DNA of 40,161 bases from Bacteroidia bacterium (GTDB lineage Bacteria; Bacteroidota; Bacteroidia; Bacteroidales; Azobacteroidaceae), in the NCBI GenBank assembly GCA_025999115.1, contig BNWW01000016.1, forward strand, positions 1 to 40,161. The letters run 5' to 3'. How positions within the stretch are numbered: position 1 is the first letter of the stretch; every line of letters starts with the position of its first letter. The notes below the pieces were generated by a model that saw only the letters and a program-made list of their open reading frames with translations, was not told the DNA's origin and ran no database searches. Made by a program: the position numbers and the translations under genes. Positions 9,141 through 15,486 of this stretch are shown here, piece by piece.

Positions 9141-10163
9141 ATGAAGAAAGTATTGTGTGTGTATGAAATGATAACATTCCTGTTTTTATTCAATTGGATT
9201 TCGACCATTCCTTTGACGGCTCAGGTCGCCATGGGTTCCGGCAACGATCCTATACCGGGTGCGGGCTTGGATTTGTCGCAAGCGCATGACCGGGGATTAC
9301 TTCATCCGAAGGTGCAATTATCAACCGGTCCGGCCGATTTTGTTTTAGATGCATTGACTGCAACCGATTCCGCTTCGGTGGTCGGGATGTTGGCTTACAA
9401 TTCCAATGCAAACGTTTTGAACGGTTTGGGCTTTTATGTGTGGAAAGGCAAGGCTTGGCAATATGTCAAGGGTGGTCCGGCCGATCGTTGTTCCGAAGTG
9501 CGCGATATAGACGGGAATGTATATCCTGCGGTTCAAATCGGCACACAATGTTGGATGGCTAAAAATTTACAAGTTTCGCGCAAATCGACGGGTGTTGTTT
9601 TGGAACATCTTTTATTGAATCCGGCAAGCGACGGCGCGAAATGTATTCAAGTGAAATGGGAAAACGGGGAGGTGAGTTACAAAAAACTAAATGACGACCC
9701 GGCCGACCCGGTTCATTTTACGATCAATACCACCGAATATACGCTTTTACCGGCTGCTTATGCACAGAAATTCGGCTGTATTTATTTCCGTTCGGAAATC
9801 GACAATCTCTGTCCTTTTGGATGGAAAGTGCCTTCGACCGGCGATTTTGCGGTTTTGGCGACTGCATTGGGCGCCGATGCCGGCAAACGAATGAAATCGG
9901 ACGGTGCATCATATATTCCGGATGTGTTTTCGAGCGGCCGTTCGGCGGTGGAGTGGGGCGGTTTCGACGCTACCGACGCTCGCAATTCGGGATTTAAAGC
10001 TTTCCCTTCCGGACGAATGGATTCCAACGACGGAATCGGATTCGGAATTTGGACACAATGGATGACAAGCGATGTGGGTTCGGCAAGCATAGAATACAGT
10101 TCGGACGAATTAATGATTTCCGATTTCGACGCCGAAATGCCGGTTCGTTGCATCAAAGAGTAA
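9141..10163 (+). CDS. Secreted FISUMP-domain (Fibrobacter succinogenes major paralogous domain) protein 1
   Basis: 340 residues. An N-terminal signal sequence ends near LTAQ (about 29). It is followed by a module with QVAMGSG, LDLSQAHDRGLLHPKVQL and LGFYVWKGKAWQYV motifs that recurs in three other proteins of this window. From about residue 115 the FISUMP domain is clear: DIDGNVYPAVQIGTQCWMAKNL, later CPFGWKVPS, and a final PVRCIKE. The domain is common in secreted or surface proteins of Fibrobacter and Bacteroidetes, but its biochemical role is unknown. There is no recognisable type IX sorting tail and no lipobox, so the final location is unclear. It is the first gene of a pair, with 22 bases to the next start. 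Confidence 0.85.
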   Translation: MKKVLCVYEMITFLFLFNWISTIPLTAQVAMGSGNDPIPGAGLDLSQAHDRGLLHPKVQLSTGPADFVLDALTATDSASVVGMLAYNSNANVLNGLGFYVWKGKAWQYVKGGPADRCSEVRDIDGNVYPAVQIGTQCWMAKNLQVSRKSTGVVLEHLLLNPASDGAKCIQVKWENGEVSYKKLNDDPADPVHFTINTTEYTLLPAAYAQKFGCIYFRSEIDNLCPFGWKVPSTGDFAVLATALGADAGKRMKSDGASYIPDVFSSGRSAVEWGGFDATDARNSGFKAFPSGRMDSNDGIGFGIWTQWMTSDVGSASIEYSSDELMISDFDAEMPVRCIKE

Positions 10164-10185
10164 TCACTTTTTAATAGAAAAAAGT

Positions 10186-11277
10186 ATGAAAAAGATATTT
10201 TGTTTTTTGTTACTGATCATTTGCGTTGTTAATTTGGAAGCGCAAGTAGCCATCGGCGGTGAATCCAAGCCGGGTAAAGGAGCCGTATTGGATCTTTCGC
10301 AGGCGGGCGATAAGCATTTGGGATTGTTGTATCCGCAGGTAGCGTTGAAATTCGATCCCACGTGGTTTGCACTGACTTTCGACGAGGCTTTACCGGAAGA
10401 TACGGTGGCCGGCGGACGCATCAAAACCGACGCCCAAGGCATGGTGGTGTATAATATCGACCAAACGGTGCTACAAGGCAACGGTTTGTATGTATGGGAC
10501 GGCCTTCGGTGGGTATATCTGGGAGGCGGCGCGGCCGATCAATGCCGGCCGGTTACGGACATTGACGGAAATATCTATTCCGTGAAACAATTCGGCGAAC
10601 AATGTTGGATGACGCAAAACTTGCGAACTTCCCGTCGTCCGAACGGAGAAGCGGTAGATTCCATCCGGCTGAATCCGGGTTATTACAGCGGCATTGGCGC
10701 TTATGTGTCGGTGGCGCGTAGCGGCGATCAAATCATCTACACACCCGCCGCTTCGGCCGGAAGCACGGCAAAATACAGAATGAACAGTTTGGATCATGAG
10801 ATGGATTTCGATTCGTTTGCCGATCAATGGGGCTTTTTATACACTTATACTAAAGCGCGCACCGCTTGTCCGGCCGGTTGGAAATTGCCTTCACCCGACG
10901 ATTGGAAGGCAATGTCCAATTCGATGGGCGGCGATTATGTGTCGGGAAAGAAAATGAAAGCCCATAATTTGACGTTCAAGGCGAATGATAACAGTTCGAC
11001 TTACAGTTGGGGCGGTTATCCGCAAAGTAATCCGCTTAATTCGGGTTTCAACGCGATACCGGCGGGAATGTCGTCGAATGCCTACGGACAACCGCAAGCG
11101 ACCACTTTCAGCGTTTGGGGATGTTGGTTTGCCGATGTGCCGCCGAATGATGATGAACATTGTTGGTATATTCAGGCAACCGGTTATAATACGTTGTACA
11201 ACGGTTCCTTGTCGATGAATTTGTATCGGGTGATAACAATGAGTGTTCGTTGTGTCAAAGAAAGCGGATCGAATTAA
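10186..11277 (+). CDS. Secreted FISUMP-domain protein 2
   Basis: 363 residues, a paralogue of the preceding gene. The signal peptide ends near VNLEA. The same N-terminal module follows (QVAIGGES, LDLSQAGDKHLGLLYPQVAL, NGLYVWDGLRWVYLGG), then the FISUMP domain with DIDGNIYSVKQFGEQCWMTQNL, CPAGWKLPSPDDW and the terminal SVRCVKES. It is probably co-transcribed with protein 1 from the promoter at 9108-9115. Divergence between the two is substantial (similar motifs, different intervening residues), so the duplication is not recent. Function unknown; probably surface or periplasmic. Confidence 0.85.
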   Translation: MKKIFCFLLLIICVVNLEAQVAIGGESKPGKGAVLDLSQAGDKHLGLLYPQVALKFDPTWFALTFDEALPEDTVAGGRIKTDAQGMVVYNIDQTVLQGNGLYVWDGLRWVYLGGGAADQCRPVTDIDGNIYSVKQFGEQCWMTQNLRTSRRPNGEAVDSIRLNPGYYSGIGAYVSVARSGDQIIYTPAASAGSTAKYRMNSLDHEMDFDSFADQWGFLYTYTKARTACPAGWKLPSPDDWKAMSNSMGGDYVSGKKMKAHNLTFKANDNSSTYSWGGYPQSNPLNSGFNAIPAGMSSNAYGQPQATTFSVWGCWFADVPPNDDEHCWYIQATGYNTLYNGSLSMNLYRVITMSVRCVKESGSN

Positions 11278-11286
11278 AATTTTTCG

Positions 11287-11294
11287 TACTTTTG
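11287..11294 (+). promoter_or_regulatory. Bacteroidetes -7 element for yqeY
   Basis: TACTTTTG, starting 9 bases after the stop of the FISUMP gene and 26 bases before the ATG at 11321. It shows that yqeY has its own promoter and starts at 11321. Confidence 0.65.
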
Positions 11295-11320
11295 TCGAAC
11301 GATTAAAAATACAAAATATT

Positions 11321-11773
11321 ATGAACTTATTCGACACTATCAGCAACGACATTAAAGCCGCCATGTTAGCCAAAGACAAAGTGCGTTTGGAAGCCTTGCG
11401 CGGTGCTAAAAAAGAATTTCTCGAAGCGAAAACGGCCAAAGGAGCCGACGGCGAGTTATCGGACGATGCTGCCGTGAAAATCCTGCAACGCATGATTAAA
11501 CAACGAAAAGACAGCGCAGCAATTTTCAGCGAACAAAACCGCGCCGATTTGGCCGAAAAAGAATTGGCCGAAGTTACGGTTTTGGAAACGTATCTTCCGC
11601 AACAATTGTCGCCCGAAGAACTGGAAACTCAAATAAAGGCAATCATCGCACAAATTGGCGCCACATCCGCCAAAGACATGGGAAAAGTGATGGGTGTTGC
11701 AACGAAAGTTTTAGCCGGAAAAACCGAAGGAAGATTGATTTCGGAAGCGGTGAAACGGTTGTTGGTTGGATAA
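11321..11773 (+). CDS. GatB/YqeY domain-containing protein
   Basis: 150 residues, the usual length for the stand-alone YqeY family. It begins MNLFDTISNDIKAAMLAKDK and carries the family's LEALRGAKKEFLEAK and LPQQLSPEEL...MGKVMG patterns. YqeY shares the tail domain of GatB, the amidotransferase subunit that binds tRNA, but its own role is not established. A longer in-frame reading from 11243 was rejected because it would overlap the stop of the previous gene and contain the -7 promoter element. Confidence 0.9.
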   Translation: MNLFDTISNDIKAAMLAKDKVRLEALRGAKKEFLEAKTAKGADGELSDDAAVKILQRMIKQRKDSAAIFSEQNRADLAEKELAEVTVLETYLPQQLSPEELETQIKAIIAQIGATSAKDMGKVMGVATKVLAGKTEGRLISEAVKRLLVG

Positions 11774-11827
11774 ACGAAATTCTAATCTTCGGGACATTTA
11801 CCTACAATATCCCGCCGATAAAAAGAA

Positions 11828-11876
11828 ATCACGCAAATTTTCGCAAATGTATTTAAATTGCGAAAATTTGCGTGAT
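11828..11876. repeat. 19-base perfect inverted repeat between convergent genes
   Basis: Arms 11828-11846 (ATCACGCAAATTTTCGCAA) and 11858-11876 are exact reverse complements around an 11-base loop. It lies between the stops of yqeY and the OmpA-like gene. Read on the minus strand the hairpin is followed by a T-rich run (TTTCTTTTTAT), so it can serve as a terminator. It also resembles the dispersed palindromes elsewhere in this window. Confidence 0.75.
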
Positions 11877-11898
11877 ATACGTTCTAAAAAACGCCGTT

Positions 11899-12582
11899 TT
11901 ATTTCAACGTTCCGTTTTGTGCATCCTGAATCATCTTCGCATTCGGGATGATGTAGACTTCAACACGACGGTTCGCTTGTTTTCCGGCAGCGGTACTGTT
12001 ATCAGCAACCGGCTGGGAAGAACCGAAACCTTCTGTTGCCAAACGAGCTGCAGAAACTCCTTGACCTGCCAAGAATGTAGAAACTGCGTCGGCGCGTTTT
12101 TTCGACAAAGGAAGGTTGGTGGTGGTTTCGTTGCCCGTGCTGTCGGTATGACCGGCGATTTTAACATCGGTGTCGGGAGTGTTTTTCAACGAAGCGGCAA
12201 ATTGAATTAAAGCGCTTTGCGAAGCAGCATTCAATGTGCTGGAGTTGGTAGCAAACAAGATACCCGAATCGAATGTAACTTTGATGGCTTGGCCGTCGTT
12301 GATTGATTCTACTTGTGCATTTTTGATGGCTTCCAATTCTTTCTTTTGTTTGTCCATCTTGTTGCCGATTAAGGCGCCTGCACCACCGCCGACTGCTGCG
12401 CCGATTCCTGCACCCCAAGCAGCGCCTTTGCCGCCATTCAACAAAGCGCCGATTCCTGCACCAATTGCTGCGCCTGCGCCTGCGCCGATTCCCGTACCTT
12501 TAACGGTGTTGCTTGCGCCACAACCTGAAAACAGGATGGCTACGCTCAAAAATAAACACGCGAATAAATTCGTTTTTTTCAT
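11899..12582 (-). CDS. OmpA-family lipoprotein with glycine-zipper domain (YiaD-like)
   Basis: 227 residues. The lipoprotein signal peptide ends at FSGC (Cys21). Residues about 28-75 are a glycine zipper (repeated GAGIGA/GAAIGA motifs) that can insert in or oligomerise at the membrane. Residues about 100-217 form an OmpA C-terminal peptidoglycan-binding domain, with the motifs IAGHTDSTG, LSKKRADAV, TEGFGSSQPVADN and the NRRVEVYI ending. It probably tethers the outer membrane to the cell wall. It is transcribed alone and is convergent with yqeY. No convincing TAnnTTTG box was found upstream. Confidence 0.92.
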   Translation of the reverse strand: MKKTNLFACLFLSVAILFSGCGASNTVKGTGIGAGAGAAIGAGIGALLNGGKGAAWGAGIGAAVGGGAGALIGNKMDKQKKELEAIKNAQVESINDGQAIKVTFDSGILFATNSSTLNAASQSALIQFAASLKNTPDTDVKIAGHTDSTGNETTTNLPLSKKRADAVSTFLAGQGVSAARLATEGFGSSQPVADNSTAAGKQANRRVEVYIIPNAKMIQDAQNGTLK

Positions 12583-12651
12583 TTTAAAATAATTTAAATT
12601 GTTGATGTATAGTATATAAATAACAAATTCCGAATGAATTGGTTCAAAAAA

Positions 12652-12948
12652 TTATTCGGGAATATCCAAAGTATCCGAATAGGCGGCTTCTGCAGCTAGC
12701 ACTAAACGAATTTCTTCTTCCGAAAAATTTCCGATTTTGTCTTTCTTTGCTTCTTTGATGATAAAAGCGATTAACTTCGCCTCTTCCTGCGCTTCGTCGT
12801 CATCGCTTAACCAATCCAGTTTTTCGTAAAACTCACCGATAACATCCAAAAAATAATAGATGTCGTCTTCTTCGAAGCGTTCTTTTAATTCCTGCGGCAG
12901 ATAGTTTTGAATAAACTTTACTGCGGTTGCGTCATCAAATTCAACCAT
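12652..12948 (-). CDS. Conserved Bacteroidales acidic protein of unknown function
   Basis: 98 residues, strongly acidic, mostly helical in appearance, with no signal peptide or membrane segment. The core FIQNYLPQELKERF...YYFLDVIGEFYEKL resembles small conserved proteins found next to coaE/DUF5606 genes in Bacteroidales. It starts 4 bases after the stop of the DUF5606 gene (ATG at 12948), so it is probably the last gene of that operon. Function not known; probably cytosolic. Confidence 0.75.
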   Translation of the reverse strand: MVEFDDATAVKFIQNYLPQELKERFEEDDIYYFLDVIGEFYEKLDWLSDDDEAQEEAKLIAFIIKEAKKDKIGNFSEEEIRLVLAAEAAYSDTLDIPE

Positions 12949-12952
12949 AATT

Positions 12953-13405
12953 TTATATATTTTCTTCGATTAACGCTGTTTCTTCGGCTTTTTCTTCTTC
13001 CGGTTCTGTTTTTTCTTCTTCCGAAAAATCAGCTAATCCTTCTTTAACCAAGAGATTATACCACGACATTATTTTCCGGATGTCGGACGGATACACGCGG
13101 TCTTTATCGAAATTCGGCAAAACCGACTCGAAATATTTTTTCAATTCTTCGCTTGAAATATTTTTATCGAACGCGATTTCCTGTCCGTTTTCTTTTTCTT
13201 GGATGTTGTGAAGGACTTCCCGCAAAGGTTTTTCTTCTTCATCGGTATAAATTGAAATATCGCCCAGCGAAATCACTTTGTCACGCATATATACCGGCCC
13301 GCGTTTGTGATCGAGCAAGGATTCGGCGATAAACATATTTTTCCCTTGTGAAATCAGTTTGAACAATCCGGGTTTACCGGATACGGATAGAATTTCTTTT
13401 AACAT
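12953..13405 (-). CDS. DUF5606-family protein
   Basis: 150 residues. The N-terminus MLKEILSVSGKPGLFKLISQ and the block YFESVLPNFDKDRVYPSDI with KIMSWYNLL are the recognisable DUF5606 core, a Bacteroidetes-specific cytosolic family of unknown function. The C-terminal about 25 residues are a Glu-rich low-complexity tail. A -7 element (13434-13441) lies upstream, so it starts its own transcript with the 98-residue protein. Confidence 0.82.
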   Translation of the reverse strand: MLKEILSVSGKPGLFKLISQGKNMFIAESLLDHKRGPVYMRDKVISLGDISIYTDEEEKPLREVLHNIQEKENGQEIAFDKNISSEELKKYFESVLPNFDKDRVYPSDIRKIMSWYNLLVKEGLADFSEEEKTEPEEEKAEETALIEENI

Positions 13406-13433
13406 ATAATTCTCTAATTTTGAATTTCCGCTG

Positions 13434-13441
13434 CAAATTTA
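13434..13441 (-). promoter_or_regulatory. Bacteroidetes -7 element for the DUF5606 gene
   Basis: TAAATTTG on the minus strand, 28 bases before the ATG at 13405. Confidence 0.45.
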
Positions 13442-13454
13442 CGCTAAAATCCGA

Positions 13455-14033
13455 TTACTCGAATCGATTTAACATTTTTTCTATTTGCGGGAGCAAAGCA
13501 TGGCTATTATCGTTAATTATTGTGAAATTCGCTAATTCACAGCGAGTTGTGTCGTCGGTTTGTTGCCGGATGCGGCAGTCGATTTCTTCACGCGAGAACT
13601 TGTCGCGCTGTTGCACCCGTGCAATTTTTGTTTCGTAATCGGCTGAAACATTGATAACTATGTCTGTTTTTTGATGCAATCCCGATTCAAATAAAATGGC
13701 AGATTCGATGCCGGCCCATTTTTTACCGGGGAATTGATTTTTCCAGTCTTCAAAGTCATTTTCGACTTCGGGATGAACGATTGAATTAACAAACTTTAAA
13801 TCCTCGGGTGATTGAAAAATATGAGAAGCTAAAAGTTTTCGGTTGAGTAAACCGCCGGCATACAATTCTTCACCGAACCGTTGAATCAGTTTTTGGCGGA
13901 TGCGCGGCGAAGAATCATAGATTTTTTTTGCGGCGATGTCGGTATTATAAACCGGTATTCCGTTAATTTCCAATAATTTGGAAACGACGGATTTGCCGCT
14001 TCCGATGCCGCCGGTAATACCTAGAATTTTCAT
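13455..14033 (-). CDS. coaE: Dephospho-CoA kinase
   Basis: 192 residues, a normal length. The P-loop GGIGSGKS is at residues 8-15, and the CoaE/adenylate-kinase-like features follow (VYNTDIAAKKI, the IVHPEV motif, the GIESAILFESGL stretch, RVQQRDKFSREEIDCRI). It phosphorylates the 3'-hydroxyl of dephospho-CoA, the last step of coenzyme A synthesis, in the cytosol. It follows the YbbR-like remnant by 6 bases and is part of the yajC-ybbR-coaE order known in Bacteroidales. Confidence 0.95.
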   Translation of the reverse strand: MKILGITGGIGSGKSVVSKLLEINGIPVYNTDIAAKKIYDSSPRIRQKLIQRFGEELYAGGLLNRKLLASHIFQSPEDLKFVNSIVHPEVENDFEDWKNQFPGKKWAGIESAILFESGLHQKTDIVINVSADYETKIARVQQRDKFSREEIDCRIRQQTDDTTRCELANFTIINDNSHALLPQIEKMLNRFE

Positions 14034-14039
14034 TTCGAT

Positions 14040-14171
14040 TTATAGTTCCGAATATTGGGCAATCCAGAAACCGAAAGCGAGGGCGACAAAAAGCAGAAAA
14101 ACCAAAATATTTTTCCACGTTTGACTTTGAAAAAACGCTTTGGCTTTTCGTTTTCGGGTTTCCTTATCCAT
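14040..14171 (-). pseudogene. 43-residue remnant of a YbbR-like (CdaR-type) membrane protein
   Basis: A 43-residue reading frame with a basic N-terminus (MDKETRKRKAKAFF), then one membrane segment (NILVFLLFVALAFGFWIAQ), then a stop. Position and sequence match the N-terminal anchor of the YbbR-like protein that sits between yajC and coaE in Bacteroidales. The usual roughly 300 residues of YbbR domains are missing and coaE follows 6 bases later. It starts 3 bases after the yajC stop, with no promoter of its own. Either it is a gene reduced by deletion, or the anchor alone is still made. The reading frame itself is clear; the family assignment rests on position and the FW-containing anchor. Confidence 0.6.
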
Positions 14172-14173
14172 TT

Positions 14174-14476
14174 TCATTGCGCGGCGGCGAAGACAGCCGA
14201 TTTTTCGACTTTAATTTTCACGCCTTCGGCAATTTCAACTACATAATCCGTATCGTTGATTTCTTTCAATTTGCCGAAAATTCCGCCCGAAAGAATCACT
14301 TTATCGCCGGTTTTTAAAGAGGCGCGTTGTTTTTCGATTTCTTTTTGTTTCTTTTGTTGCGGACGAATCATGAAAAAATACATCACTACGAAAATCAAAA
14401 TTAGCGGAAGAAAAGTCATCCACGAACTGGTTTGTGATGCCGGAGCAGCTGCGTCTAATAAAATGCTTAATGTCAT
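14174..14476 (-). CDS. yajC: Preprotein translocase subunit YajC
   Basis: 100 residues. One N-terminal membrane helix (MTFLPLILIFVVMYFFMIR) is followed by the YajC signature RPQQKKQKE and a small soluble domain (LKTGDKVILSGGIFGKLKEI). It is an accessory of SecDF/SecYEG in the inner membrane. In related genomes nusB lies directly upstream; here about 4 kb of accessory DNA intervenes, and yajC has its own -7 element (14503-14510). Confidence 0.95.
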   Translation of the reverse strand: MTLSILLDAAAPASQTSSWMTFLPLILIFVVMYFFMIRPQQKKQKEIEKQRASLKTGDKVILSGGIFGKLKEINDTDYVVEIAEGVKIKVEKSAVFAAAQ

Positions 14477-14502
14477 ATTTGTGTTATTTAAAAAGTGAGC
14501 CG

Positions 14503-14510
14503 CAAAGATA
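14503..14510 (-). promoter_or_regulatory. Bacteroidetes -7 element for yajC
   Basis: TATCTTTG on the minus strand, 27 bases before the ATG at 14476. Confidence 0.6.
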
Positions 14511-14614
14511 AGTATTTTTCTTTAATAATGTTTGGCTTGCTAAAAAAAACCGGGGCGAACGTAACAAGAGGAATCCATAAAACCTACATATAGACATACA
14601 AGATCAGTAAATAA

Positions 14615-14866
14615 TTATTTCCTTCTGCGTTTTGCAAAAGCGTAACCGGCACCGAATAATACCAAAATGGCTAATCCGCTACCGATGGGTTCGGTTTTGT
14701 GAACAGCCGGGTCTGATGCATAACCTGATCCGCCGGCATTGTTATCTGTTCCGCCGTCAATCCAACCCGAACCGCCTGCGGCGCGCAAGCCACCGTCTCT
14801 TTTTATGGAGTTGCATTCTTTGAAAATTTCTGACAAAATGTTTCTCTCTGTTGATAAATCAAACAC
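14615..14866 (-). pseudogene. 5'-truncated small protein with Pro-Ile-Gly/TM/basic sorting-like tail
   Basis: The open frame is 83 residues and ends in EPIGSG, a hydrophobic segment with GAGYAFA, and KRRRK. This tail and the ERN...GLRA core match the intact 94-residue protein at 25605-25889. The signal peptide present in that paralogue is missing: its place is taken by the start of an IS4-like transposase remnant (from about 14838). The gene is therefore probably a decapitated copy. The middle is Gly/Asn/Asp-rich. Confidence 0.55.
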
Positions 14867-15104
14867 TCAATATACTGGTTTTCAGAAGTTTATTTTTCTG
14901 ATCCTTTTTCCTCTATTTGAAATAAAAGACATTTCGCATTATGGGAAAAGTGCTTTATATCAAATACTTAAGTGTGGGAAAGATGTATTTTCTCGTTTTC
15001 TTGACAATCCTAATTTCCCTTTCGATTATTTGCTTACCGACAGCTGGTTTTGCAATTTTGAACTTGTGAAGTTCATCGTCACAAGGCGCATAATAGGAAT
15101 ACGC
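14838..15104 (+). mobile_element. IS4-like transposase remnant
   Basis: The frame from ATG 14838 reads SNTQYTGFQKFIFLILF, then FPLFEIKDISHYGKSALYQIL and GKDVFSRFLDNPN, which looks like the N-terminus of IS4-type Bacteroidetes transposases. It jumps directly to FDYLLTDSWFCNFELVKFI, which resembles a segment from the catalytic domain (Asp of the DDE motif). Most of the gene between and after these pieces is missing. The family call is from memory of the motifs and is tentative. Confidence 0.55.
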
Positions 15105-15420
15105 TCACGGATGGTATGAAACCCGTAAATGCAGCATCCTTAACGCCAAAGAAATGTTATTGAAGGAACATTTGGAACAATGGGCAGGTATCCAAACCTT
15201 AGTCAGGATAGAAGCTTGCCGGGAAGCGAATGAGAAGAAAACAACCGGACAAAGAAAGGATATGCAGCTGAAAATCTTGCTACTTTGAGAAAAATCGCCC
15301 TGCAAATCATTCATGACAAAAACGATAAATTCTCTCTTAAAAAGAGAAGGCTCAAAGCCGCTTATGATATGAATTATTTAAAACAACTATTGCTCACTTA
15401 ATTTTCGTGCGTTTACCCTG
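15105..15420 (+). mobile_element. ISAs1-family transposase remnant with right terminal end
   Basis: From 15112 the translation reads WYETRKCSIL...QWAGIQTLVRIEACREANEKKTTGQR, then frame-shifts by an internal deletion to KGYAAENLATLRKIALQII...KKRRLKAAYDMNYLKQLL and stops at 15401. Both blocks are typical of the C-terminal part of ISAs1-family (DDE) transposases; the conserved WxIEN/LHW region between them is gone. The sequence CGTGCGTTTACCCTG ending at 15420 has the CCCTG end expected of the family's inverted repeat. No matching left end was found. Confidence 0.68.
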
Positions 15421-15457
15421 AAAAAAACGAGGCTATCTCACAAAGACAGCCTCGTTT
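15421..15457 (-). terminator. Rho-independent terminator for the secreted-protein operon
   Basis: On the minus strand AAACGAGGCT...AGCCTCGTTT forms a stem of about 16 pairs (one G-T pair) with a 5-base loop, followed by a run of seven T. It begins 30 bases after the stop of the 770-residue gene. Confidence 0.85.
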
Positions 15458-15486
15458 CGTTTTGGGTCTATATAATAGAGATGAGA

